Positions 35,143 through 48,800 are shown, counted from the first letter of the stretch. The stretch is DNA of 56,202 nt from Beroe ovata (GCA_946803715.1 CAMPET010000031.1:162805-219006); one strand, 5' to 3'. Program-made: numbers and translations. The notes: generated from the letters alone by a model not told the origin.

Positions 35143-37594
35143 ATGGCAAGTCTAGAACTCGGGAAGTTGTCATCCTATGAGATATTGCTTAGTGAGCGGC
35201 AGTGTGACGTGTACTATGCTCGTCTAACCGACTCCCTCTTTAAAACACTGGAAGACTACCACCAAAACAAGGTACTGTAGAATCACGTGTTGCAGCTGTT
35301 CTCACATGTGTTCCCATAGTTGCTATGGGAACGAATTCGGCTGAGATACATCGCTAATAAACACAACTTCAACTCCGTTTTGCGCCCCAAATCTACGATT
35401 TCATGATTATAGTTTGAGCTAATTTCTGACTCCCCTCTTTCGATCACAGAAGGGAGGTCAGATGCACATGAAAGTTCACGCAAATGGTCGTGGCGGTATA
35501 ATACAAGTGGCAGAGCAACACAAGTACAATTTCAAGTGTAGTGCTATCTCCAACTCTACCGGACTGGACTGTCTGAAACAGACCAGATCCAGCCCTGAAC
35601 TCACAGTGCTGGGTAAGAAACACACTCGCAATATGCCCGTGTTCGTCAATGACGCCACGGATTTTCTTACCAATCAAATCCCAGGAACGGCCCAGACACG
35701 TCTGATAATCCAAGCAACGGAGGATGTGTACCAAGCAACGCGTGAGAAGCTCATCCTCGCTGAGGAGAAGAAGAACGAGAACCAGACGGTCATGCTGGAC
35801 TTCAAGAACAAGAGGAAGTTGCAAGCTGGGAAGAAAACAGCGGACAGTAAACCAACACCACCCCCCGCCGCCGCTCAACCACCACCCAGCAACGTCAACA
35901 AACCACCTCAGAGGTATTTGTGAGTCGGAGTGTTGGAAGAGGGTAGCCCTTGAGAGGGTTGTATGGGATGCAGTATTCTTATGGGCGTGTTTATACTTCA
36001 TTATACGCATTATATGGTACAGAATATGGTATGTGGTGTCCTCACAAAAAAAGAGTCGCTTAACCGAGGTTCACCCACGGGCCACGGATTATAAACACAA
36101 TCATTTCAGGACACTCCCGACGTTCAAGTCATCACCCACAATCACAGACAGCAAGAGCCAGGCCAAGGTCAGGGAGCGAGCTATTCACATCCTCGCGCTG
36201 CGACCCCATCGCAAACCAGAACTCCTTAGTAAACTCTCCGATAACGGTTCTAAGTCTAAAGATAACATTACCAGAATACTAGGACAGGTTTGGTCATATT
36301 TCGTCCTCTGCATTCTGAATTTCATATGTGCCCTGTTTGTCAATGATTATCATTGAACTATCATGATCGTGTGTAGGTTTCCGCACATGTCATTTCCTAC
36401 TCCAACTTCAGGTTGCTGCCATCAAGAACAACATGTACCATCTCAAAGCATTTCTCTACGGAGAGGTGCAGATAGACACATGGCCAGAATACTCTGACTC
36501 AGATAGAGCTGCTATCAGACAACAACTCAAGATACAGGACACCCAAGTCGGGAAACCGGGGACTGATGACACCCCTACCACAGACATCAGCTCATCTCAG
36601 GGTGATGCGCCCAAGGTGACGGAGAGCAAGGTCGACCCGAAGACAACCACAAAGGAGAGTGTGGTTGATAAAAGGGCAGATCGGAGTAGGAAGAGGTCGT
36701 CATGTGACGCCGAGGTGGACCGGAACTCCACAAAGAAACAGTGTAGAGGGAAGGGAGAAGGGGGGAAAGTCAATAGTGAGGGGGTGGAGTGTAACGCTAA
36801 GTCGAGAAAAGCAGCTGAGGATCTCAAGCTACCATTCATAGAAAAGTGAGTTTCTACTAATTTATAGAGATGAGTTACCCATCTGTGACAGGGTGTATGA
36901 GAAATGATCACAATTGTAATAACCATAGTGATTTTCTCACTAATTCCGATATCTGTTCAGTGTACAGAAAGAAATAAGTCGTATCCAACTGAAGTTTGTG
37001 AAGATTGAAACAGAAGAACAGAAACTGGCTTATGCTACAGAGTTTGAAAAGGACTATGAGGAGTATTTGAAGTTGAAAAAACGTGAAAAAGAGGTGACTA
37101 TAATTCTGAATTCAACATCTCATCATCACTTATCATATGTGGTAAGGAATGGTCCTCAGATGTATCGGTTGCTATGACACTCACAACTTGTCAGATAGGT
37201 GTACAGTTTGAAGAGCTAAAGTCTCAGTATGAAAAAGCAGAGAAGAAGACGGCTGAAGTGAGGGCTATCAATAGGAAGGCTCGAGAGTTGTTCAAACAGT
37301 ACGCCACTGATCCATCCTGGTAAGTGATAATCTGCATACCGACAATCGATAGTCCAGAATTATTTGTGACGATACATTAACATTTCGTAATAACGACAAT
37401 CAATCTATAATTATTTGAGGCGCCAGGCGGCCGTCGCCCGACGGGCAAACTAGTAACTTTGGAGCTATATCCGCTCATCTAACACTACCTATCTGCCCAG
37501 GTGTGAAGACAAAGAGAAGCTGATGAAACTGGAAGCTAAACTGTCCCATATAAAGTTCATATTCAAGGAATACGACAAAAGTGCAGCTGGCTGA
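35143..37594 (+). CDS. ELL: RNA polymerase II elongation factor ELL
   Basis: ELL raises the elongation rate of RNA polymerase II in super and little elongation complexes. Exons: 35143-35271, 35450-35913, 36110-36287, 36412-36845, 36961-37093, 37195-37319 and 37501-37594; all phases agree, 518 residues, close to the family size. The N-terminal ELL domain (about residues 1-300) contains RERAIHILALRPHRKPELL and the WPEYSDSDRAAI segment typical of ELL/ELL2. A Lys/Ser-rich low-complexity linker follows (about 300-400). Exons 5-7 encode the C-terminal occludin/ELL homology domain (about 402-518), with YATEFEKDYEEYLKLK and a helical end. A poly-Pro patch (about residues 180-195) interrupts the N-terminal part. 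A single ELL, not split into ELL1-3, is what an invertebrate should have. It lies 0.85 kb downstream of Myt1 and 0.4 kb upstream of TMEM30 on the same strand. Confidence 0.93.
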
Positions 37595-37908
37595 TTGTTT
37601 GGTAGATTATAAAACTAGTTACATTTGAAATTGTGACGGTGGGAGTGAAAAGTAGAAGACTAGACTACTTTTATTCTGATTGTTTTCTATTCCATTATCA
37701 GTCAGATAACTTGGGTATTGGCTGAAATATAACGTGGTCAATTATCTATCAGATGATCAGTGTTTCGTTACACGATTCTAATGAGAACTGTTTCAACTTT
37801 CTGATTATCTTATGATTCAGTTTTCACTGTGACTTGAATCACGTTTTTACTGTGACTTACATCTGGTTGAAAGTAAATCACGTGAGACACAGACGGTTAC
37901 ATACGTAT

Positions 37909-37968
37909 CACAAACATTCTCACAAACATTCTCACAAACATTCTCACAAACATTATCACAAACATTCT
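37909..37968 (+). repeat. Five copies of a 12-bp tandem repeat
   Basis: CACAAACATTCT is repeated five times, one copy with a single change, 24 bp upstream of the TMEM30 start codon. It would lie in the TMEM30 5' UTR or core promoter. Confidence 0.9.
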
Positions 37969-37992
37969 CACCCAAAATCCCACTATTGTAGC

Positions 37993-40525
37993 ATGAAGTT
38001 AGTGTTACCATGCGAGTGTATGAGGCCAGATGACGATGAAGAAGACCAAGCCCATCTGAATAAACCACGAGGTAAGTGTGACTAAAATTCAGAAGTCTAT
38101 GGTGAGGATTTCTTGGGTCCTTGCCAAGTGCAGACTGCAGAGGATCAAGCTAAAAACCAATGTAACGAAAAGACCGAATCATTTCTCAATTCTTACGCCA
38201 CTTTCAATTATCAATAACGGAAGCACAATACTCGGATTAGTGACAAGCTGTCTTCTTCAGATAATAAGTTATATCAACAACGACTAAAGCCATGTTGTAT
38301 GCTGGTTATCACAACACAGAAAGTGGTAGCACTGTTTGTTCTTACCGGACTACTGTTTCTTCCCATTGGAATTGCTCTGCTAGTGCAGTCAACTGAGGTA
38401 CAGGATATTGAGTTGGAGTAGTGGAGTGTTTATAGCAGTCGCATGAGAAATCAAGAATTTGGAATTTCTGATGACGCACAGATTTCACTTGTTGCATCTG
38501 TGCGTCATCAGAAATTCCAAATTCTTGGTACAGGATAATAGAACTTGGAAACCTGCTGGAGTCTATCTTGTTCTAATAGAGAATGCTATTCTAGGGAAGG
38601 GGTCTCAAATGTTTGTTATCGCGTGACAGCAATTGACCAATGAAAACATGGATTCAACCAATGAAAATCGAAAAACGCTGTCACGTGATCAAGACATCAT
38701 TACGTCATCACATTTGACTGCTATTTCCTTACATTCCGTTCTCTACAGATATATGAGCATGACATTGATTACACAAACTGCTATAAGAACGATGGATCAC
38801 AGCGGTTTTGTAAGGACGAGAGTTTGGATACCACTTGTGTGTGCGATGGCATAGTGTAAGTTACACCATAACAATTATCAATTACTTCAATTGATAGTTG
38901 TGGTAGTGAATTAACAAAATAAATAAATCTTTCAAGATTTTTGTGTTATTAGATATCAGACTCATAGTTACCGATTTGATGTCATTATAATCAGATCTAC
39001 GCAACTGAAAGTAACCCAACAATCCCCCCCCCACTCTAGGATCAACATCCCTGAGCGCGTCGAGGGTAAACAGTTGATGTTGTTGTATGGACTAAAGAAT
39101 TACTACCAAAATCATCGTCTCTACCGCCAGAGTCAGTCGTTTGAACAACTTCTTGGTGACGTTGACGCGGACTGTTTGACCGACTACTGTCAACCGTACA
39201 CTTACGGTATTAGTGTGATGTTTGTTCCTCGATTGTATCATTGTGTGCATGTTTGAATACTTCTACAAGTTGTTAGTCTAATCGAGTTAGTTGCAGGGCT
39301 AAGCTCATGAATTTTTATTGCATTATATCAATTAATTATCGATTAATTGATATATCACAACTTATTATCACAGATTCTGCGGAAAACAGATCTTACTACC
39401 CGAAAGGAGCAATCGCCAACTCTTTCTTTACCGATACATTCCTCCTCGGGAAAGGAAAACAGAAGGATTTAGATCAGAGGGACCCTTCGCAAGATGTAGA
39501 ACTAGATATATCTGATATCACTTGGAAAAGTGATCGGGAAAGCAAGTTTCTCAACCCCACTAACTTTGATCGTAAGTGGAGGCGGTTATTTGGAATGCCG
39601 TGATTAATTCGTAAGATATACCACGGAAGAATGTGATAAACTCCTTCTACTTCAGCGAATTCCGGTGCATTTTCGTGGCCCAAAGACTGGAAGAAGTGGG
39701 AAGGAGGGTTGAATCATGACGCTGACATAGTTCCTGATACCGTAACGAACCAACATTTTATCAACTGGATGAATGTGGCCGCATTTCCCTCATTCACTAA
39801 ACTCTACGCCAAGATTAAACTGGATCCAGGAGAATACACTCTACATGTCTTCTACAGTATCCTTTTACATTCCTGACATAGCGGAAAATCGCTTTGTGAC
39901 TCTCAGTGTCACAAAATAGATCACTAGCGAACTTCGCGGATGGCGCGCAGCACTCTATGCATGCGTCTTCGCGCAAAAAACCAATTTGCGAATTTCTTAA
40001 CTTCGTTTTTTTGTGCGCGCGCGTTCTTCAATCGCGCGATTGGATTTAGGAAGTTTTCCCATTGATCAGAACCTAGGAACAGTTCATTTCCTTGACTCGT
40101 TACTAGGATATACTGTTCATCCATTCGGGGGAGAAAAGTTTGTGAGGATAGCCGAGACCTCTTGGATGGGTGGAAGGTAATGATTGACCCGAGATGGCAC
40201 GAAATCCTTCCTTCCGCCGTTTCTTTCCATGTGTACACATACGCGCCACAACTCTCACTAACTTTGCCCTCAGGTCACTCTTCTTGGGTTCCATGTACTG
40301 CCTTGTTGGAGTTTTGTGCCTGGTTTCAGCAGTTTTCTTCGCGGTGATTTCACGAAAAACTAGAGCGTGAGTTTCGATTTAACCTTCGCACCCAATCGCT
40401 TTCAACTTTGCAAGGTCTTATAAACGGAAGATTTCTTAGAATCGTCTTATTTTTACAGAAAGAGACATGAACGCCGTAAGAAGATCGACGAACAGACAAA
40501 GACTAATCACACATCATCAGTATGA
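37993..40525 (+). CDS. TMEM30: TMEM30/CDC50 family, P4-ATPase lipid flippase subunit
   Basis: CDC50 proteins chaperone P4-ATPases out of the ER and form the flippase with them. Exons: 37993-38071, 38261-38397, 38749-38855, 39040-39206, 39374-39571, 39656-39856, 40107-40176, 40274-40366 and 40459-40525; all phases agree, 372 residues, normal for the family. TM1 is at about residues 49-70 (after the conserved QQRLK), and TM2 at about 321-348. Family hallmarks: FLPIGIALL, YTNCYKND, YYQNHRLYRQS, SWPKDW, and ETSWMGG just before TM2. The ectodomain keeps cysteines in CYKN, RFCKD, TTCVC and DCLTDYC for disulfides. The tail is basic (KRHERRKK). A poly(A) signal follows at 40801. Which of vertebrate TMEM30A/B it matches cannot be told; it is probably the single ancestral copy. 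Confidence 0.93.
38397..38537 (+). repeat. Perfect 32-bp-stem hairpin flanked by 11-bp direct repeats
   Basis: Arms 38452-38483 and 38496-38527 are exact reverse complements with a 12-nt loop, in the second TMEM30 intron. GGTACAGGATA occurs at 38397-38407 (overlapping the splice donor) and again at 38527-38537. The arrangement resembles a snap-back insertion, a small foldback element or a pre-miRNA-like stem. Confidence 0.9.
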
Positions 40526-40800
40526 GAAACGCGTGGGATTCATGTCAGTTCCCACAGATTATTCAGAAGTCAGAGTTAGACAATATAATACAGATGTAGA
40601 TACTATAAGTATAGAAACGCTGTTCACGCTCCACATAAGAGTCACAATAATTGCCACAATGCCACTTGATACCAGATACCAGATATCACACTTTCAGTTT
40701 TTAAAAGATGTCAATTTTCGAGAAAGTTTATAGCTACACAAGCAGAAGATGCCCGACTATGTAACTACTCTTGCCCCCTCTCTTACACGTTCACGCTTTT

Positions 40801-40806
40801 AATAAA
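40801..40806 (+). terminator. Candidate poly(A) signal of TMEM30
   Basis: AATAAA 276 bp after the TMEM30 stop and 185 bp before the next start codon. Confidence 0.55.
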
Positions 40807-40990
40807 GCATCATTGTAGACATGAGCTGAAGTCTAGACGTAGAAATTTTTGCGTGACTAATGTGGCAATAATAACGCAGTGTGTCGCGCGCCATATCAAT
40901 CTATTAGAAAGATTACAGGTGCTTTCATTTGTGGACAACAGTTTTGCATCTATATATCACTGATCCCTGCCCGTCACTGTTCAGTGTACA

Positions 40991-41989
40991 ATGTTGCTAG
41001 ATTTATCTAACCGTACCCTATTTGGTATACAAAACCCTGTTGAACGATACGTGCTGGTGATTTGGAACCTTTCCTTCACCATAATCACACTACTTGGTAA
41101 TCTAGTAATTCTGATCGGGGTCTGCAAGTTCCGTGCGATCAGACTCGATAAGATATCAGTGGTGCTGATTCAGAACATCGCAGTAACTGATATTCTCAGT
41201 GTGCTCAGCTATCAGTACACTACAGTCTCACTTATAGCTAACTCGGAGCTCTCCAGCAAAACAGTCTGTCAGATCTTCAACGGACTACAGTTTACTGCCA
41301 CTGTGGCAGGTTCATTCCTCATTTGCTCCCTACACATCACTAAACTACACAGTCTACGTTACCCTCTCCGGAACAGACTTTGGACGAAGAGATGTGCTGT
41401 TGTCATATCCGTTACCATCTACATAGTCGCCATCCTAATGTTCACAGCACGAATAGTTAAGCATCGTCATAACTTGTTGTTCGATTATCGTATTTATGGA
41501 TGCATGTACAATAATTTGCTGTTAAAGAAAACGTGGTTAGACACTGTTTATCTGACAGTTGTCATGGTACCATGTGTTGTCATAGTGTTAACCAACATAA
41601 TGCTGGTTGTCATGGTGAAGCTGACAAATGGTAAAGTTAACATGAGAGGTGCAGTTGTGGCGCTTTATGTGGGCATTGTATTCATTATTGCTTATTCACC
41701 AATGCTCTTCATAATAAATATTGGTGTCAGGGTAATTGTGAAATTTCCGCATCTTTCTTCAATGAAATTTAAGAAAGATTTTATTGTGGTTTTCATGAGG
41801 TTTGCATTTTTCATTATCCCCCTCAACAACGCGTGCAATGTTTTTGCATATGCTGCATCATTAAGAAGTTTCAGAGTTTATCTTTCGAAGTTTGTTATTT
41901 CTGGCTCTAGAAGTATTGTTTCCAGGGCTTTTCAGTCTGTTCGATCTTTTAGAGCAGGCTCATCTTCAAATGCAGTAACTATGATATGA
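40991..41989 (+). CDS. Rhodopsin-like 7TM receptor, intronless
   Basis: Single-exon 332-residue protein with seven hydrophobic segments. Class A marks: GNLVIL in TM1, NIAVTDIL with the conserved Asp in TM2, Cys at the top of TM3 (TVCQIF) and another in loop 2 (YGCMY) for the usual disulfide, Pro in TM5 and TM6. The DRY motif is replaced by HITK, and TM7 reads NACNVFAY rather than NPxxY, so switching may differ from canonical receptors. The C-tail is Ser/Arg-rich. An N-glycosylation site (NRT) lies near the N-terminus. A TATATAT string at about 40951 lies 40 bp upstream of the ATG. The ligand is unknown. It shares little beyond the family marks with the nested receptor at 15218-16180. Confidence 0.87.
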   Translation: MLLDLSNRTLFGIQNPVERYVLVIWNLSFTIITLLGNLVILIGVCKFRAIRLDKISVVLIQNIAVTDILSVLSYQYTTVSLIANSELSSKTVCQIFNGLQFTATVAGSFLICSLHITKLHSLRYPLRNRLWTKRCAVVISVTIYIVAILMFTARIVKHRHNLLFDYRIYGCMYNNLLLKKTWLDTVYLTVVMVPCVVIVLTNIMLVVMVKLTNGKVNMRGAVVALYVGIVFIIAYSPMLFIINIGVRVIVKFPHLSSMKFKKDFIVVFMRFAFFIIPLNNACNVFAYAASLRSFRVYLSKFVISGSRSIVSRAFQSVRSFRAGSSSNAVTMI

Positions 41990-42858
41990 ATTATGTGTTA
42001 AGTATAGAGCGTGGATTGTGTTTCAGAAGTTTGCTATCTGCAATATTTACGAATTCATCATTTAAGTGATATGTTGCTGAATTTGCAAGATGTAAGATAT
42101 GTGATTGTTTTGTGGTTGCTGTTATTTTAAGTTTAACTTGCTCGCTGATCGAAACCAACTGGATTTCATTTGTTGACAGTCAAACTCGGGCTAATTATTA
42201 TTGTAAAGCAACAAATTTCCAGAAATCATATGCTTATTCTGTCATAAATCTCGACCAAAAAAGTCCACTGAACTTAAAGTGATAATCAAGTGAAAGTGGC
42301 CATCAAAATCATACTGACATACTGTCAAAATGCTAAACTCCAGGTCAATAGTAGTTAAAGTCATTGCATGGCAAAAGTGAGGGCCAACATACTGTTGCAT
42401 GGCCATTCGTGTGTTGTCAAATAAAAGTGATCCGATAGAACTTATCTTCCACCTTCGTAATACGATATCTAATTAAGAAACTTCTTGAATAATTATTTAA
42501 AAACAGTTCCATAAAACAACTTATAACATAATGAAAACGGTCTATCTGAATCAAATGCCCCAACTCATCTGACTCCGCTCTGAAAGTTATGAGCAGACTT
42601 TTCATGAGAATAAAGTATCGATGTGAGTGTTGTTGGAATTGAGAACTCGAACGATAATCGATAATTCCAGATAATGAGTTCGTCTTTTACAGTCGATATG
42701 AAAATTGCACATAAATCAAAGATCACAAATATCTGAGAAATCAAGAACATAATTTAACAAAAACCCACGTCATGCACTTGAAACACAAAATGAAGTCTCA
42801 TATTGAAGTTGAGCGACTGTCTGAGGGTGAGACACTACCCTGGGCGTCTGCATACGTC
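41990..42858. other. Convergent intergenic region (GPCR / TBC1D9-like gene)
   Basis: AT-rich. AATAAA strings at about 42420 and 42610 on the plus strand could serve the GPCR transcript. No gene or repeat of note is seen. Confidence 0.5.
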
Positions 42859-45800
42859 TCATTGTGGTACCAGAGGGTACAATTCCTCGAATATCCTGAA
42901 TATTGTAGCCTCTGTTTTAAGACAGTCCACTATCACCTGAAACTGCAGCTCCCATTCCACCTCCGGCTCCACCACTCCGTCACAGGCTGCATTGTCCACG
43001 GCGCCCGACTGTTGTGTAGGAGCCCCATAGGAAGTGGTGTCATGTGGTCCGGGTGAGAACGCAACCTCTACCGCATCCGACACAATGTTGTCAGGCCTGT
43101 TCGAGTCTGAATCCGAATCTGAGAATAGGACCCAGTATCATAAAACATGGTTACAAATAATATGAGCAATAAGAATGAGTGATAAATTCAATTTCGTTGC
43201 CTCGGCCATTATAATCAAAGGCGCCACGAACTCAAAACTTGAAGACTCTCAATGAAGAGAATCACGTGGAAACAACACCCACCCCTTGCTTCACACAACT
43301 CCTCGACAGCATCCCCAGCAACTTCCTCCCCCTCTTCCTCCTCTCCCGCTCCATGGGGAGAGCGTCCCGTGACGTCACGACGTCGCGGACTCGGTGACCG
43401 AGACACGGAGAATGTGGGCAGCTCTAGTTTGGGGGTCGGAGACTTTCCTTCAGCAACCTGTATAGTCGGGAGGGGAAAGTTTCATATTCATGGATGTTGA
43501 ATGGTGTACTAATAGTAATACAGGAGAATTGTCGAGTTCAAAACCGTCTCCTATAGTATTAGCCCTAACTGATCTGGAGAAATTGCACGAACAAAACAGG
43601 ACGTACCTTTGTAACGAATGCGCCGAACCGCCCAATAGCACTGTAAATCTCAATAACGGATTGTTCATGGTCAGAGTACAGACCGTAGAGACTCTTCCAC
43701 AGCTGGATAAACTGCTTCTGTAGGACGTGTAACATGGTGAACACACAGTCAAATCATTGGAAATATCCGTATATCTGGAGCAGCTATAGTTCCGAGTTTC
43801 AGTTATTAGAATGAAGGGATAAGGATTAAGCCCATCTCTTTGCAATTCTACCTGTTTGATTGGTGGTATTTGTGAGCTCTCCATCAAACTCAAAACACGG
43901 GATTTAACATTCGGAAATCGTCGGATTCCGACGGTTTTCCAGCTCCGCACTTCTGTCGACCCGTCCGACATTTTTGTGTCCGGTTCCGAGTCCGTTGAAC
44001 TTTGTGACACTGAAATTAGACCCAACGTAGAAATCAAAACTAACGTTCCAAGATAAATGAAGTTTAATATTCTAAAGATTCTAAGATTGGAACCAGTTAA
44101 AATATCGGCAGTTAAAATACTGGCACTTACCCAACGAATCTGCCCGGGAATTATTACCACTGTTGTTTCCGTTGCCAAGGTTACCCATGTTGCTGTTGCC
44201 AACAACAGTTTTAAAATCAGGCTGCTGTCCATCTGACACTGTTAATAAATGGTGTAAGTATAGGTCAACCCCCGAGGTAACACTGTAAGCGTACAACAAT
44301 AACAACTAATTTAACCTCCACATTTAATTATTACACATCACCACTGACACCACTTCACCCTGACACCACACCCTCCCACTGACATTGACACAACTCATGA
44401 GTTTTTCAAACCACTCATTTCCCCGACCAAAATTCGCACTGCAAGAAAGAACATCTCGATTCTCGGTTAAAATGACACCACTATTTTCTCTCAGAAGCCA
44501 TGTCACGGTGATACCACTCTCTGTCTGGCCGACTCACCTAACTTGACACCACTCACCCGAACACCGCTGTGTCTCGTCTAGATGCATGTAGTAGAATAGT
44601 TTGAGTTTCTGTTCGACTGAACCGCTGCACATGATGTCGAATCCGAACACAAATTCCGGAAACTCGACGAAACCATCTTTGTCGTGGTCGAGAACCTGGA
44701 GGAACAGTGAGTGTTATTTCCGATAAAACCAACTTTCTCCGAGTTTATCAATCTTTGTCTTGATTGAAAAGAGGGAATGACTATACTTATTAATGGATCA
44801 CGCGCGAAATTCATGGAAATCGCTATTAAAGGATGTATGATTGTTGTTGAGTGCATTTTCTGAAGGTAATAACACACCGATGACATTTATATTGCGCCGT
44901 GCGATGAGATTTATAAAGGAGTAACTTATATTTACCACAAAGAGCCGTGCAGCGAGTACCGAGTTTAGACACCCCTTGCCCCATGGACTAAGTAATCCGA
45001 ACAGCTCGGTGTATTGTTCCATATCGAGGAGCAGTCTGCCAGTCACGTGGTTCACTTTGGACACCGAACTAAGCGTCATCCTCCGCCGACTTTCCTGGAA
45101 ATATGGTTAATAAGTGGTTGTCACAATGTAACATAGTGATTGGGCAGCGGGTGGGTACCATGGTAACGTTGCTTTATTGAGAGGATGACATGTACTAAAC
45201 ACTAAATACCGTGATAGTTCCACTGTGATAGGTGTTAGACTGGGTATAATGGCTGATATCTGTCACGATAATGTTCGAATGATCCTCATTTCAGTAGAGT
45301 ATATACCTGGAATTTACGGTACAAGATGTCTATCTCGTTGGAGTTGAAAGAAGTAATCCCGCGAACGGACCTCAATACACTCTTCTTATCTTGATCTTCT
45401 ATCGATTGTACCACCTATTCGACAGTCATATAATAGAAAAATGATTCGCCCACAGACAGCAAACTGCTAACACCATTGATAGTCACCCACTGAGACACTG
45501 TAAATGTCACCATTTTCCGATCTAAATGAAAAGTTTCACCTTGAGCCGCTCCGAGTTTCTCAGCTTCTCAACGTGCATCATGGTGATATGTCCAAAGTTC
45601 CGATAGCTCTGAGAAATCAGAACACCCACTTCAACTGACTTTGTGCTGCTATTCTGCAAGGGGGAAATGTCATTATCCCAAACATTTTCACAGTGTAAAT
45701 TCATTTCGATCAATGTCTATACTGTGAACGGAACATCTTTTCGTTTCGGCTAAAGCAGTCTTGTCACAGACACGAAATGACGTTTTTGTGAAGCTCGCAT

Positions 45801-48800
45801 CCGGTTAATTTCAATAACAGCATTACTTACCGTAGGTTGAAAGATTGAGTCCTTGTTGGAGATTGACTCAGTAAACTCGTTAAGAAGCTGCATAGCTTCC
45901 CCATCATCGGATACGTTTAGCAGGGTAATCTCATTGCTCCTGAGTATTTCAATCGCTGTCTGGAACAAGAACTTTGTGCCTGAGTGGGGGGGGGAGACAA
46001 TGCATGAGAAAATGAGGAAGCGGTTGGGAAAGAGGAAATTCACGCAGCATCCGCTGAAGAACATAAGAGTAATTACAACGCGCAGTGACGTAGAATCGTA
46101 ATTGAGGTAGTTTAACTTAATATCCGAAGGAATGACTGCCGATAGAGAGTATGATAATATGTATATCGCCTAAATGGATATATATATACAGGTATTCTCG
46201 TCGTACCTTCATAAAAGAAGCAGTCGACAATGTGAATAGCTGAGGAGAAGGGGACTATAGAGAGAAATAGAGTGAGAAACCATGACATTGTTACCATCTT
46301 CAATACCTGATATGGTTTGGATATATGCTGAAAATTACTTGAAATTCTCATTCGTGTCAAAACCCATTCCAGGGAAAGTCAAGCAGCTTAACACTAACAC
46401 AGCGCTTAAATTCTCGCCATACATTCGTCGCTTTGGGGACACAGAGAACAGCTTTCAATCACACCCGCACACACGCATACACGCACGCAAAGCAACAAAG
46501 CTGAAACGCACACAGATCGTGAGTGTTCCTGTATACACACAAACACACGCACACACTTATAACGTTACCGTAATTACCCCCAATTTAGCGAGGTGTCGAT
46601 GGAGATCAGGCAGGTTCTCCTTGAGCAGGATTTCAAACACATTCTGGTCTACTATGGCACCAACAACCTGACAGATATGGGTTGAGAAGGTTGCTGGCAT
46701 AGATGTTGCTCACAAAGAAGCTTGACCTTTCTACTTTGCTTAACCAACCTTTTTGTTGTAGTAATCAGGGAGCAGACGCTCAACAACAGACACCAACAAC
46801 CAGAACGACTCTTCCTCAGTCGCGTACAATAGAAATACACTGGTGATCATATTCATTGCCTGAAATGGAGCCGAATCATGCTATCATCATTCACCGAGTG
46901 GTTTTCAGCAAATCTCGAATCCAGTGGCTCTGAATTTGGTTAAATCATCCAATGAATGACAACTTGAACATTGTCAAACAGAGAAAATGCCAAATGGTAA
47001 TACCTGACAATATCCAACATTTGAGTTATACAGTGCGTATGCCATTAAAACCCGGCGCAGAGCACAAATCCCAATCTCTGACTGATACGCTGGGTGCTCA
47101 GGTAGCGACCTGGGTGGAAATATCGATGAATGAATCGTAACCAACGACAATGCCACTATTGACAGCTACTATTGATTTTTATGGTTTTCCTGCTTTTTAC
47201 TTCATACTTTCTTGGATCACATTGATATCAAGTGTGGGGTGTTCGTATTTCCTGAAAAACTTATGACCGGCTATGTCTAATCAACCACAAGTGCTGTGGC
47301 AAGAATTGCACACTGCAACAACTTCCTCAAGTTGCAAGCGTTTTCGTTACACGCGACAGCGTAAAATTAGTAGCGCGCATTCATCGCGCGCGGACATAAT
47401 CGGTAATTTGCGCCGAGTGAACAACAAAATTCTGAATTGGTGTTCGCGCGCGCCGTCAAAAATATAAACAGGACAATGTTAGTGAACGGCAATGTATTGT
47501 GTATTTGTGTTATCATTGTACTGGTGACGTCCATAATACATTTGACGTTGTAATGAAAAGACTATCAACGTACAGAAAGATTGATCTATCTTAACGTATC
47601 TGCTGTGTATCAGCATATCCGGGAGCTGCTCTAATGCACTTCAATGCTTGACATAGCTCGCATGTTATTACGATTCTTTGAAACAACGAGAAATGAAGCG
47701 TGTTTCATCACATCTAAATCTTGGTATTCAATAGTTAAATGCAACAATTTCAGTACATCTGGTCAAGATAGCGAAACGCTTCCATATAAGGTGAATCGTG
47801 CACAACAATAGTTTTGCAGAACTTGCACATGGGGTTGATGCACAATGCTTAGTTTTGGGCGTTGCCCCCCCCCATGATACTAATTATAGAAATTGCTGCA
47901 TTCAAGGGCGGTTATAGACACGTGGTATTTCATGAAATTATCATAGTCTCGGGTGGTAATCACATGATTGAACCCTCTATATCATGCGATATTCCGGGTA
48001 TTTTGTCTTGGCAGATGCCTGTTTAGGAATGCATGAATGTGCAATGAATTTTTGACACTGGAGAGTTACACCGAGCATTTGGGCAATGTTGCGTATCATC
48101 AAAAACCGCGCGCACTACCTGTGTAAATCTCGTTCAATCTCATCTGCCACAATGGGTGACACTTTGTCCGCTCTTTCCACCAACTTCTGGTACTTCCCGC
48201 CGTATTTCTCAATGTCAAACACTGCCCCAGACAATATGAGCCACATCTCTGCTCTCAACTTGTCAGGAATACCGTGCGAAATGAGCTCTTGGAGCCTGGA
48301 GGGGTGTAATTGTCATGACAGGGGCATGCACTTGGTGCTTATTACAATGATTTGACGTCTAGACAGCCCTCCTCATGAATAATAATATTGTGGAATTATG
48401 AGATGACTTATATAGGCAGTGAGGTATGTAAAGAGTGCAGTGAGGGGGTGAGGGATTGATCGTGTGAGCTGTGGATTATTTCATTTCGTATTTCCAAATA
48501 ATGATGTCCACGATTTTCAGATAGTGGTATCGGTGCGCAATTAATCCCGGAGAGACGAAAATGAATTAAATTTCCCTTGGTTTAGATTGCCTCAAGCTGT
48601 GTAAGTGTTGCCTCTCAGTTCTCACAAACTAAGTACCAATCCGACTGAGTGTGAGGTATAATGCTATAATGGGATAATAGATTAATCGATCCATTCTCAA
48701 TGCGTGAAAGTCGTTGCCTCGTTGAAACATTTAAACTCAGCTTGAACCGAATGGTTTATTTGGATTTCTCCGATAATGTGTGTGGAAAGGTGTAGAGATT

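Noticed and set aside
37909-37968. Regular repeats suggesting a CRISPR array
   Set aside because: Head-to-head 12-bp units without spacers in an intron-bearing eukaryotic locus; a simple tandem repeat.
44798-44935. Continuation of the TBC1D9 exon past 44936
   Set aside because: A GTAAAT donor follows LAARLFV and the next exon resumes exactly with the EF-hand, as in the family, so this is intron.
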